This document shows positions 19,957 through 29,718 of a DNA stretch of 64,000 bases, piece after piece. The notes beneath the pieces were generated by a model. It saw nothing but the letters and a program-made list of their open reading frames with translations, ran no database searches and was not told where the DNA came from. Source of the DNA: Gracilaria domingensis (Eukaryota; Rhodophyta; Florideophyceae; Gracilariales; Gracilariaceae); assembly GCA_022539475.1 (NCBI GenBank), contig VCMS01000002.1:274672-338671 (forward strand), written 5' to 3'. How positions within the stretch are numbered: position 1 is the first letter of the stretch; each line of letters begins with the position of its first letter. The position numbers and the translations under genes are program-made.

Positions 19957-21054
19957 CTAACGCTTTCGATCCTCGTCCGTCCCGACGCGAGGGTCCCACG
20001 GTAATGGACCTTTAAACAATGAGCGACTGCAATGCCGGAACAGGGCAGAAAGCTCTGGACAACCTTGCGGATATGGGTGATACCTGATATATGGATTTCT
20101 ATCTTGGCGTTTTGAGTTAAGAACAGGTGAATGGCAGCCATACGGATCCCCGGAAAATGGACCCAAAGCTCTCGCTCTCTCTCCAGCAGTTACGCCGCGT
20201 ATTCCATTAACATTTTCGGGATCGATACCGTAGTATTGAAAGCGATGCGCTGGAAAGCGAAGAGCTCTGCGATGATAGTCAACAAAACGATATCGCTTAA
20301 ACTCGAAGCCCACGACCTTGATTACGTGAGGATATCTACCAGTTAGTTGATTAAAGCGGCAAATGGAAAACAAGAGGTTCTCCATAGAATCTCGTGCGTA
20401 TTCTTCTGCGTATGTGCGGTTGCGCACGTCGCTGGCTTCTTGACCGGACCACGCCATTGAGTCAGCCGCCATCCAGTAGGTCAGACCTTCGCTTCGTGGA
20501 CCGGTGTTCCGTCGTGTTTGTCCACCAGAAAATAAAAGTAAGGCAGTAGAATCGTTCACAGCCATTTCGACTCCAGTCTTTATGTGCCTTAGAAAGGTCG
20601 GAACTTGCCCTCTCTGAAACGATTCGAGCACCCAGTTCTTCTCATCATGGAGGGACTCTAAATCCCATTGACGGCCAGTGTAAACTGCGTGCCCGGCAAC
20701 CATGATCAAGGTCGTAAGCTGACGTAAATGCTGCGGTCGTGCATTCTGAGCCGTAGCCTCTGTCACGGCGTCGAGCACAATATCATTGCTAACAACAGTG
20801 TTAGCCGACGCGGTGGAAAAAAGGCTGAACGCGGAACGTAGAAAGTAGGCAGGAGGGGAGTCAAACACACAATACAAAATAAGCAGAGCAAAGGCCAAGA
20901 ATGCAATCAACCTCGCCGAGATAATAGCGCGAAGAGCAGGTTGCATTCTCGGTTTGTTCGAATTGTAACTTTCGTCAGGAAGCAGCGCAGCCTTACCACC
21001 TCGCTGCTGCATGGAAGCACCAGTAATGTCGGCACGCCTTGAAAATGTAACCAT
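19957..21054 (-). CDS. DUF218-type membrane-anchored protein
   Basis: 365 aa from ATG 21054. A single N-terminal membrane segment (about 44-66, LIAFLAFALLILYCVF) is followed by a DUF218/YdcF-like domain: VAGHAVYTG, then LLLFSGGQTRRNTGPRSE, YAEEYARDSMENLLFS and VVGFEFKRYRFVDYHRRA. This extended form with SGGQTR and EEYARDS..NLLFS is conserved as a single-copy protein in fungi, plants and algae, with no settled function; bacterial DUF218 proteins are linked to cell-envelope work. The topology suggests one anchor with the domain on the lumenal or outer side. The last 20 residues are basic and variable. Confidence 0.8.
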   Translation of the reverse strand: MVTFSRRADITGASMQQRGGKAALLPDESYNSNKPRMQPALRAIISARLIAFLAFALLILYCVFDSPPAYFLRSAFSLFSTASANTVVSNDIVLDAVTEATAQNARPQHLRQLTTLIMVAGHAVYTGRQWDLESLHDEKNWVLESFQRGQVPTFLRHIKTGVEMAVNDSTALLLFSGGQTRRNTGPRSEGLTYWMAADSMAWSGQEASDVRNRTYAEEYARDSMENLLFSICRFNQLTGRYPHVIKVVGFEFKRYRFVDYHRRALRFPAHRFQYYGIDPENVNGIRGVTAGERARALGPFSGDPYGCHSPVLNSKRQDRNPYIRYHPYPQGCPELSALFRHCSRSLFKGPLPWDPRVGTDEDRKR

Positions 21055-22126
21055 GGTAGCACGGAATCGAATCTAATGGATGCGTGCTGCGTGGGAATAA
21101 TCCAATTGAAGGGTCAAAGAAATTCAAGTAGTCGCCCCGGAACCACGGCTGACAGACAGCTAAGATGGACACGCAGGGGCGGCGACGCGATGGCTGTGCG
21201 CATTGGAGCAGGTACCTGCTGGAAAGGCAGCAGAGGGCCAGTAGCGCGAGATACGACAGGCGCTGCAGTGATACTCGTTGAGCGGGCTAGCCGTCGACGA
21301 AAGAATGGCGTCTACTACTAGTAGTGTTGTTGTTTTTGACGAGACGATAAGACCTGATATGATGACTGCGGCACCCGATCGTCTTGCGTCCAAATTACGC
21401 AGAAACAGCGCCGTACACGGGGTATTACTGTAACAGTATTGTACCCATATCATATCTATGATACAGCACGAAAACATTACAGCCGTACCGCAGTCGCTGC
21501 GCAGCAGATACGCCCTATCTAATGTCTGTCCGCTTCCCGTTGCACGACACGTCACCAATGCGCTCCGTGCTCCTTTACGTACAGCAACTTCACCTTCGGG
21601 GAGTTAGCCTTAGGGTACCGTCGGTACCATATGGTCGGTACCATATGGTCGGTACCTTGGTACGGGAGTGTGAGAAGAAGACCACGATGATCGTCACAAC
21701 ATCATACGACGGTCATCACGATGATCGTGATCGTCATTTTCTCGACTACTGCATGGCGAGATAGACATTATTCACATGTTTACAAGTCAAAGCGTGAAGC
21801 GTGTAGAACGGAACTGTTCACAGTTAAAAAGCCACACTAGGAGTCAGGCGAGCGGGGTTCGAAAACTGAGGAAATCTATCAACAATTCCGATACCCAAGT
21901 CGCGTAATTGATTGCATTTATGATGTATTGACATTCTTCACCCCAACCCGAAGTGTAGTTGCAGGGGCCGGTTTTCCCTCGGCTTCCCTCTCCTCGTCCT
22001 CTTGAATGCGTCGTCCTCCCTTTCTTTGCATGTAAGCTTCGAGATATACTGCTCGCTGAAGCGCGTGGCCGGGAAACCAGTGCGGAAAAGTGAATTACCC
22101 ACCATAAGAGACAACCTCCGTGAAAT
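21055..22126. other. Intergenic with short palindromic tandem repeats
   Basis: 1.07 kb with no supported gene. It contains a 14-nt tandem unit GGTACCATATGGTC (21614-21663) and ACGATGATCGT-type palindromes (21684-21730), plus CTACTACTAGTAGTG near 21310. Promoter of the minus-strand DUF218 gene lies at its left end. Confidence 0.45.
21614..21663. repeat. Tandem GGTACCATATGGTC units
   Basis: GGTACC recurs at 21614, 21623, 21637 and 21651. The 14-nt unit GGTACCATATGGTC is present twice exactly (21623-21636 and 21637-21650), then partly. Both GGTACC and CCATATGG are self-complementary, so the array can form several alternative hairpins. Confidence 0.8.
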
Positions 22127-25100
22127 TCAATTCGTATCCATGTTGTCATCGCCTTCTTCCTCGGAAATTTCTTGCGAAGCTGGCGCAGTATCTTTCTTAG
22201 CAGTATTTCTTAGCCGGGCATCTTCAAGAGCCTCTTCCGTGGAGAAATCAGGTAGTTCCATTTTTTGAAGTTCCGCGTCGAACCCAGCGCTTTCCGTCCA
22301 AGTCTTTGCCACAGTATTAACGGGTTGTGGTTTACGCAATGACAGACCGGGGACGCATGGTTCATCGCATTCTTGAGGCTTGATGGACTCGCATGATCCG
22401 TTCATCACACAGTCACCTTTATCGTCCCACTTCTCCATCATTACCCGTTGCCTTTTCAATCGAATAGCATCAGCAGCAGTGTTCATCAAATGTCTTTTTC
22501 GCGCTTGACGGGCAAATTCTTCATGCTCTTCAATTTGGTTCAGGTACTTCATTTTCAAACGAATCATTGCAAGTCGCAGCTCCATGCACAGCCCCAGTAA
22601 ACGATCTACTTCTACTTCTTCAGCGTTGCGCCATTGTGCTGCAACAGCGCAGGCGCTCACTAACGATGTTAACGCGATTGCAGCTGATGATAGCTTGTCG
22701 ATGCCCCCGTTCTCCGTGTCAGGTTCTTTAGGAGCGACGCTCCCATTTGCCATCTCTTCTGTCCCCAACCACTTGCCCTCATAATTAATCATCGGTGTGT
22801 GCTGTGAACTCAAGTCTCTGATTGAATTCAACGATGAGTTATAGAACCGTAGATTATCCAGTTCATCACCTTCGGCAGGAGTGATACCTACCATGGCGGA
22901 GACGGCAATTCGCAAATTCAGACCAAACTCAGATCTTCGTATGAGGTCCGGTGTCCGTATGGCACTGGCTAGAGAGCTGTATACTGTGTTTGTGAACGCC
23001 ATTTGTTTAGTTGCCGATATCGGGGGATCGTCACTCGTGGAATTTCCTTGAGACTTCTTTACCGTGTCCGCCATAACCTTCCGACAAACGCCTTGAAACG
23101 GGTTTCGAACACGTCGCTGAGGTTCTTGAAAGTCAATCGCCTCGAGCAGCATTTCTAGTTTTTCAGAGGGGCAATATGATGCCATGATAGCGACAAAAGG
23201 AGCTATCGTGCTGATTTGATCCGCACATACCAATGGTTGTCCAGAATGGGTTCGACGCGCGGATCCTTTCCCGGCTATTGCCGCGAGAGATGATTCTCTT
23301 GCTCCTGCTTTCCTCATTATTTCCATTGGAGACGGCATCTGCTCCGCTTTTGTTGGATGCTCTGACCACCAATTCTTCATCGTCTTCTTGAGAAACGCGT
23401 CCTCAATCGGCAACTGAAGAAACTTTATCACACATTGACTTTTCGTCTTTGACCCAACGTGTTCTGAAATGCGGTTCCATTTGTCAGTGAACATTTCTAA
23501 TGCCTCCAGCAATAGAAGAATCTCACTTTCTGTCCATACATTCGGATCAGAGTCTTCACTGCCACCTTGCCCTACGGTTGAATTCATCTGAATGAAATCT
23601 CGAGGTTTCATATCCGATGCGTATCTACCATTTTGATAACAAGAAGCGCAGAGGTCTACATCTGCCTTAGTAGCACAATGGAATCGCAATACCGAGCAGT
23701 CAGCCTTGCAAGAATCGCAGTGATATTCAACAGGGGCCTTGCTGGGTCTCGAAGATGTTGGTACCGGCTGGCTTCCAAGACCTGAGTCATGAATGACAAC
23801 ATTCCCGACCGTTGGAACCCTCAAATTACCTTTGCGGTCGCGTTTTAGAATCTTTCCATCAACCAATTCAACTCTACCACCGTCATCAAGAAGCATCTGA
23901 ATCCCAGATTTCTCTTCATCAAGCTCCAGGTCTAACACAGGAAGAGGACGAGGGGGAGGGTTAAATGATGGTGGAGGGGCTGCTTCGGGGCATGCATAAT
24001 TTATCAAACCCCAATGTTCCAAGAACCCATGCACGCGCAAGATGGAGCAGGAATCACCTGACAAGTATCTTCTGGCTGCAGTACCAGAAAGGTAACCGGT
24101 GGGATTCTTTCGCCATGTGCGAATGATAAAATTCCGGATCTCCCGATAAGAATCTTCAGTCTTCGATGCATACCTCCCAGAGAAAAACTCTGGGAGGGCA
24201 CGTCGCTCAATGTCATGAACGCCGTTCATCTGGAACCATTTCGCGAAGGACGGCATAAAGACACCGTTACCCAGCGGAATTCTCGTTGGTTGACTGTTTT
24301 GATCACGACTTCTATCAGCCCTGGAACTTTCGTTTTCGGTGTTACCCTCATCCACAACTTCGTCGCTTGTGGCACCTGATTGTTCAGATTTCGGATTCAG
24401 GGAATTTCTCCGTGACTTGCCGTGCTTCGATGTTCCCTGGGACTTTTCCCGTGAGTTCTGGTCACTATCAATGGAAGGAAGTCCCACCATTCGAAACCCT
24501 TCGACGTCTCGTTCGCCTTCCAATGCTTTTTCCTTCGATATACGAAGTTTCAGCAGGACCTTTGAAACACCTCCGGGACCAGGTAAGCACGATATATCAA
24601 TGGGGGGACGTCCAACGAAATCGTTAAAGTTCATGGGCATCTCATAATCGAGCTCATTCATCCACTCATTGAAGTTTTCCATATCCCTCACCCACCGTGC
24701 TTGAAGGTGCCACTGATCATTTTTACTTCTTCTTGCCGGTGAGAACACGTGACCGAGAACTTCATCTTTCGGGACCCAGTCGTCGTACGAATCTGGATGA
24801 AAGAACCAGTGTACATAGCATTCATCGTCGCCGCCAAATTTTTCTCGCTTGAGCAGCCGCACGAGGACTTGCCCATCGGTTTGGTGCTCACGAGTGCCAG
24901 CGGGATCTGGATAGATGACATGAGTCGCCACGTCTGGATTCGAAAGAATTGCTGCTCCATGCCTATGCAGGACGGTACGGATTCGTTCAGCTTCTCTTTC
25001 TGGAATGGAAGTAGAGATGAATGCTTTTACAACTGACGTGTGGTTTGAAGTTTTTAGCCGTCTTTCCAAGGTCAGAAGTAGCTCAGTAAAGAGATCTTGC

Positions 25101-25471
25101 TTTGACTCATTCAGAAAATCGAAGTGAGCAATATTTCGCTCGGATGCGAACTCGAAGCATGTGTCCAGGATGCAATGAACCGAACCACCTTCCGAAAAAT
25201 CGCCAAAAAGACGGGCCGGAATTAATGATAGTTTCTTCCGCGTCTCATCGGGGGCTTCAGCGCCGAAGTTGTAGTCCATGAACTCCCGAAGTTCGGCGAT
25301 CAACAGGGCGAGTCGCTCGGGTGAGCATTTGCTAGCGGCCATGCCCCTTCGTCGAAATGCTTCGGAGAGTTTGGTGTACAATGCCGCAATGTTCCGTTTC
25401 TTCACAGAGTGCGCGTCCTGAAGGCCGCATCTTGGTCGATACACCTTTATCGACGCTGCCCATGGTCCCAT
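22127..25471 (-). CDS. SWI/SNF complex core subunit SWI3/SMARCC
   Basis: 1114 aa. It has the full SMARCC order. An N-terminal MarR/BRCT/chromo-like module spans about 30-290, with VLVRLLKREK, YVHWFFHPDSYDDWVP and NFNEWMNELDYE. SWIRM is at about 403-490 (FAKWFQMNGVHDIERRALPE ... VHGFLEHWGLINY). A ZZ-type zinc finger is at about 580-625 (YHCDSCKADCSV ... DLCASCYQ). SANT is at about 645-692 (VWTESEILLLLEALEMF). A coiled coil at about 955-1010 should pair two subunits in the remodeler. The ZZ finger between SWIRM and SANT is typical of plants, algae and fungi RSC8-like members. ATG at 25471 is the first in frame; a second Met-rich start lies at 25463. The tail is acidic. Confidence 0.92.
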   Translation of the reverse strand: MGPWAASIKVYRPRCGLQDAHSVKKRNIAALYTKLSEAFRRRGMAASKCSPERLALLIAELREFMDYNFGAEAPDETRKKLSLIPARLFGDFSEGGSVHCILDTCFEFASERNIAHFDFLNESKQDLFTELLLTLERRLKTSNHTSVVKAFISTSIPEREAERIRTVLHRHGAAILSNPDVATHVIYPDPAGTREHQTDGQVLVRLLKREKFGGDDECYVHWFFHPDSYDDWVPKDEVLGHVFSPARRSKNDQWHLQARWVRDMENFNEWMNELDYEMPMNFNDFVGRPPIDISCLPGPGGVSKVLLKLRISKEKALEGERDVEGFRMVGLPSIDSDQNSREKSQGTSKHGKSRRNSLNPKSEQSGATSDEVVDEGNTENESSRADRSRDQNSQPTRIPLGNGVFMPSFAKWFQMNGVHDIERRALPEFFSGRYASKTEDSYREIRNFIIRTWRKNPTGYLSGTAARRYLSGDSCSILRVHGFLEHWGLINYACPEAAPPPSFNPPPRPLPVLDLELDEEKSGIQMLLDDGGRVELVDGKILKRDRKGNLRVPTVGNVVIHDSGLGSQPVPTSSRPSKAPVEYHCDSCKADCSVLRFHCATKADVDLCASCYQNGRYASDMKPRDFIQMNSTVGQGGSEDSDPNVWTESEILLLLEALEMFTDKWNRISEHVGSKTKSQCVIKFLQLPIEDAFLKKTMKNWWSEHPTKAEQMPSPMEIMRKAGARESSLAAIAGKGSARRTHSGQPLVCADQISTIAPFVAIMASYCPSEKLEMLLEAIDFQEPQRRVRNPFQGVCRKVMADTVKKSQGNSTSDDPPISATKQMAFTNTVYSSLASAIRTPDLIRRSEFGLNLRIAVSAMVGITPAEGDELDNLRFYNSSLNSIRDLSSQHTPMINYEGKWLGTEEMANGSVAPKEPDTENGGIDKLSSAAIALTSLVSACAVAAQWRNAEEVEVDRLLGLCMELRLAMIRLKMKYLNQIEEHEEFARQARKRHLMNTAADAIRLKRQRVMMEKWDDKGDCVMNGSCESIKPQECDEPCVPGLSLRKPQPVNTVAKTWTESAGFDAELQKMELPDFSTEEALEDARLRNTAKKDTAPASQEISEEEGDDNMDTN

Positions 25472-26077
25472 TACGAATGGCGGAAGCGGCTTCAGCTCTT
25501 AAACCAGCGCTTGAGGAAGAATGAGCGAAGTTGACATGAATGTTCCGCATTCGGGCACGAGCCCCTTCGTGCTCGTGCCATGCTGGTGAGTTACTCACGG
25601 CATAGCCCGCGAGAGATCTAAAATGGCCCCACTTCAGCTGTGCTACTTCGCTTCGCGCGTTTTCCTGAAGGCTACTGAAGTTCTCAAGCTGGAGGTTGAC
25701 GTCAGCGTTGTAATTCGTGTACACCCAGCCATGCAATAGAGGTACACAGCTTACACAAGTACATTACACTATAAGTTGACGCGGCTAAGTACTCGTGATC
25801 CACAAGTCGTGATCCTCTGCTCGCGAAACCGGCAAGTTACAAGTAGCGCAAGTACGAAATATGCGAACGTCTCCCCGGAACAGACATTTCTCTCTCTGCT
25901 TGTTGGCGAAGAGTGCTTTCACGAAACCACTTCCCAAGATCATTACTCGGAACAAGAGACGTATGTTCAAAAGAGCATGAAGCTGTCGTGTATCACGAGA
26001 GGAGCAGTTTAAGGTTGCGTTGTGAAGATTTTTGAAGGCGTATTCGAAAGCTCAAGAAAGAAATACGCACTTACAGC
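25472..26077. promoter_or_regulatory. Divergent promoter region with an 8-bp hairpin
   Basis: 606 nt between the divergent SWI3 and PRP22 genes. A perfect inverted repeat GGCACGAG (25553-25560) / CTCGTGCC (25571-25578) lies inside. No TATA box is obvious. Confidence 0.4.
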
Positions 26078-29000
26078 ATGGAGGAACTGAACCAACTTCG
26101 TCACCTGTCGCTCGTGGCTAGAATTTGCAATGAAATAGAGAACCACCTTGGCGTGAAAGACAAAACCTTGGCGGAGTTTCTCATCGACCTTGCGAAACAA
26201 AGCGCCGATCACCTCGCATTTCGGGCCGCAGTGGCGAACCAGTGTGGTGGAGAGGCGCTCCCCGACGCACTTACTTCATCAATTTTTCGTTCAGTTCCTC
26301 ACATTTTGGGGCGAAAGCCTTCTGTTTCAAAAAAGCGACCTCGTCCCGAGTCATCGAGCACGAGAGAGAGACAATCCAGGTCTCTTGATGGCAGTTCCAC
26401 CCGGAGTGTTGTCGTAGAGGAAGACAGCACCGCTGGATTCCTCGGATCAGGAATAAATGCTTCGGATGTGCTCGCTCGTTCCTATCGAGAAAATGAGGCC
26501 ATACTTTCGAAACTTGATAGACGAGAAGTCGCATTCCGAGCAAATGATAGTCGAAACGACAGAGGGCATAGAGCTCAAAACGATCGCCGAAGTCCAACAT
26601 TTCAAGCCTCTGGTTCCGATATTCGTCCTGGGGCGATCATACATGGTCGTGTCACCAACGTGCGGCCATGGGGTGCGTTTGTTTCTTTAGGCGACAATCG
26701 AAGCGCTGAAGAAGGTCTTGTCCACGTCTCTCAAATGAGTCAATCTGGGGAACGTGTATCACATCCTTCAGAGATTCTCTCACGCGGAAAGCTCGTGTTC
26801 GTAAAAGTTATAACTGCTGAACGAAATCGTATTAGCCTATCAATGCGTGGTATTGATCAGAATGATGGCAAAGACGTTAATGCTGCCAAGTATTCCGCGG
26901 TAAATAGAAGTCGGGGGGTCGAACAGCCTGTAGCAGACGTGGAGGCCGAAAGATACCGCATGCACCGATTGGCAACGAGACGACCTAGTGAAAGAGAAGA
27001 TCTCGTTAGTGGGATCCCAAAAACTTTCTTGCAGGAGAGGGGGAACGGATTTGAGCGCGGTGGGCGAATGAAGCGAAAGCTTCCAGAGACGGAGCAATGG
27101 GAATTGACACAGTTGGCCAAGATATTGCCTCCCAAGGACCTCAAAAAGCATCTAAGGATGATGGCAGCATCTGATCCTGATGGAGATCATGAAAAAGATG
27201 GCGATGGTCTTGCCGTGCTGATGGGTGATGAGGGTGAAGAAGAGGTTGCAGACGTAGAAATCGAACTCAATGAAGACGACCCAGCCTTTCTTCAGAGCTC
27301 AGAAACTGGTATAGGAGTGTCAAGAACACAGCCCTTGTCACCAGTTCGAATTGTCAAGAATCCAGATGGATCTCTGCAAAGAGCAGCAATGACACAGTCA
27401 GCTCTTGCGAAAGAAAGAAGGGAAGTAAGAGATCAGCAACGTGCCGCGTTGGAAAACGAGATGCCAACGGATTTGAACTTAGCATGGGAAGACCCAATGT
27501 CTCGGGAACGGCATGTTGCTGCGGAATTGAGAGGAACGATTGCTGGAAGGTCGCAAATCCCAGAATGGAAACGCAAGGCCATGGGCTCCACTCCAAGTTT
27601 TGGATTCGCCAAACCAGTTGACAAGACTATAGCGGAACAAAGGGCATCCTTACCTATTGCGAAACTCAAAACTCAGTTACTAGCAGCCGTAGAAGCGAAC
27701 CAAGTATTGGTAGTCGTCGGCGAAACTGGCTCTGGAAAGTCTACTCAAATGACTCAGTATCTCGCAGATGCAGGGTACGTGAAGGGCGGGAAGCGTATTG
27801 GCTGCACACAGCCTAGACGAGTGGCTGCAATGTCAGTGGCAAAAAGAGTGGCAGAGGAAAGGGGGTGTCGTCTAGGGGAAGAAGTGGGTTATTCTATTAG
27901 ATTTGAGGACTGTACCGCTCCGGAGACGCAAATTAAGTATATGACGGACGGAATGCTGTTGCGGGAAGTTCTTACAGATTCAGATCTTAATCAGTACTCG
28001 GTGATTATGTTGGATGAAGCTCATGAGAGGACTATTGCAACAGACGTACTATTCGGATTACTGAAGGATTGTGTCAATCGCAGGAAGGAATTGAAGGTTA
28101 TAGTCACTTCGGCAACCTTAGATGCGGAGAAGTTCTCGTCGTACTTCTTCAATTGTGATATATTCACCATTCCCGGGCGACTGTTCCCAGTCGAAGTACT
28201 GTTTTCGAAAGAGCCTGTTTTCGATTACCTCGAGGAAGCCTTGCTTACTGTCACCAAAATTCATATGGAGGAACCGGCGGGCGATATTCTTCTTTTCTTG
28301 ACTGGACAAGAGGAGATTGACACAGCGGCAGAGATTCTCTTTGAACGCATGAAAGCAATGCCGGCAAAGACGCCGGAACTCATCATCCTCCCAGTGTATT
28401 CAGCTCTTCCTAGTGAGATGCAGACTCGAATTTTTGATCCTGCTCCGCCAGGCTCCCGAAAGTGCGTAATCGCCACGAATATCGCAGAAGCGAGTCTTAC
28501 AATCGATGGAATATATTATGTCGTGGACCCAGGCTTTGCGAAACAGAAGGTCTACAATCCGAAGCTGGGAATGGACTCACTGGTTGTTGCACCGATATCT
28601 CAAGCATCTGCAAGGCAAAGGAGGGGCAGAGCAGGTCGAACTGGCCCTGGAAAGTGCTTTTGTTTGTATACTGAATACGCGTACATGAACGAGATGTTGC
28701 CAACCTCAGTTCCGGAGTTGCAGCGAAGCAATCTCGCACACACGGTGCTCACTCTGAAAGCTATGGGTATCAATGATCTTTTGACTTTTGACTTTATGGA
28801 TCCACCCCCTGCCCCTTATCTTATATCAGCAATGGAGCGCCTCTATTCTCTAGGTGCGCTTGACGAAGAAGGCCTATTGACAAAGCTTGGCAGGATGATG
28901 TCTCAGTTCCCACTGGATCCTATGCTAAGCAAAATGCTTTTGGCAAGCGTTGATTTGGGATGCGGCGAAGAGATACTGACTATCGTCGCGATGCTTGGAG

Positions 29001-29623
29001 TGCAAAGTGTGTTTTACCGCCCAAAAGAAAAACAAGGTCAGGCCGACCAGAAGAAGTCGAAATTCCATCAACCTGAAGGTGATCATCTTACTCTCCTCAC
29101 TGTGTACAATTCATGGAAGAACAATCGGTTTTCTAGTCCATGGTGCTATGACAATTTTGTTCAGGCGAGGTCTCTTAAGCGCGCTCAAGATGTTCGAAAA
29201 CAGTTGGTAACTATTATGGATAGATTCAAGTTGGATATTTTGAACGCAGGTCGCAATTACGTGAAGATAAGGAAGGCTATCGTGTCAGGGTTTTTCGTTC
29301 ATGCTGCAAAGAAGGACCCTCAAGAAGGGTATCGAACTCTGGTGGATGGCCAACAAGTGTTTATTCACCCCTCGTCCTCTCTGTTTCATGCACAGCCAGA
29401 ATGGGTTATCTATCACGAAGTGGTTCTCACAACAAAGGAATACATGAGGGAAGTGATGGCCATTGAAGGAAACTGGTTGGTAGAGTTAGCCCCTAGATTC
29501 TTCCGAACGGGCGATCCTCATAAGTTGTCGCGCCGGAAACGGAGGGAAAAGATAGAGCCATTATTTGATAAGTACGCCCAACGTCCAGACGATTGGAGGT
29601 TAAGCAAAAGGAAGCGGGTATAA
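26078..29623 (+). CDS. DHX8: DEAH-box splicing helicase PRP22/DHX8
   Basis: 1181 aa. It releases spliced mRNA from the spliceosome. An N-terminal helical segment (MEELNQLRHLSLVARICNEI) is followed by an RS-like linker; an S1 RNA-binding domain (about 181-260, IRPGAIIHGRVTNVRPWGAF) marks the PRP22 group among DEAH helicases. Helicase motifs are complete: GETGSGKST (about 547), GCTQPRRVAA, DEAH (about 645), SAT, LTGQEEID, TNIAEASLTIDG and QRRGRAGRTGPG (about 847). The HA2 and OB-fold regions follow (DPMLSKMLLAS, YVKIRKAIVSGFF). Single uninterrupted exon. Confidence 0.95.
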   Translation: MEELNQLRHLSLVARICNEIENHLGVKDKTLAEFLIDLAKQSADHLAFRAAVANQCGGEALPDALTSSIFRSVPHILGRKPSVSKKRPRPESSSTRERQSRSLDGSSTRSVVVEEDSTAGFLGSGINASDVLARSYRENEAILSKLDRREVAFRANDSRNDRGHRAQNDRRSPTFQASGSDIRPGAIIHGRVTNVRPWGAFVSLGDNRSAEEGLVHVSQMSQSGERVSHPSEILSRGKLVFVKVITAERNRISLSMRGIDQNDGKDVNAAKYSAVNRSRGVEQPVADVEAERYRMHRLATRRPSEREDLVSGIPKTFLQERGNGFERGGRMKRKLPETEQWELTQLAKILPPKDLKKHLRMMAASDPDGDHEKDGDGLAVLMGDEGEEEVADVEIELNEDDPAFLQSSETGIGVSRTQPLSPVRIVKNPDGSLQRAAMTQSALAKERREVRDQQRAALENEMPTDLNLAWEDPMSRERHVAAELRGTIAGRSQIPEWKRKAMGSTPSFGFAKPVDKTIAEQRASLPIAKLKTQLLAAVEANQVLVVVGETGSGKSTQMTQYLADAGYVKGGKRIGCTQPRRVAAMSVAKRVAEERGCRLGEEVGYSIRFEDCTAPETQIKYMTDGMLLREVLTDSDLNQYSVIMLDEAHERTIATDVLFGLLKDCVNRRKELKVIVTSATLDAEKFSSYFFNCDIFTIPGRLFPVEVLFSKEPVFDYLEEALLTVTKIHMEEPAGDILLFLTGQEEIDTAAEILFERMKAMPAKTPELIILPVYSALPSEMQTRIFDPAPPGSRKCVIATNIAEASLTIDGIYYVVDPGFAKQKVYNPKLGMDSLVVAPISQASARQRRGRAGRTGPGKCFCLYTEYAYMNEMLPTSVPELQRSNLAHTVLTLKAMGINDLLTFDFMDPPPAPYLISAMERLYSLGALDEEGLLTKLGRMMSQFPLDPMLSKMLLASVDLGCGEEILTIVAMLGVQSVFYRPKEKQGQADQKKSKFHQPEGDHLTLLTVYNSWKNNRFSSPWCYDNFVQARSLKRAQDVRKQLVTIMDRFKLDILNAGRNYVKIRKAIVSGFFVHAAKKDPQEGYRTLVDGQQVFIHPSSSLFHAQPEWVIYHEVVLTTKEYMREVMAIEGNWLVELAPRFFRTGDPHKLSRRKRREKIEPLFDKYAQRPDDWRLSKRKRV

Positions 29624-29718
29624 GCATAGCTGTTTGTATACAAGTAGCGTCGTGAGTACAACTGTGTAGATTCCTCCAAAAACAAAACAGGTCATCCTTG
29701 TCGTTGTACAGAATGCAT

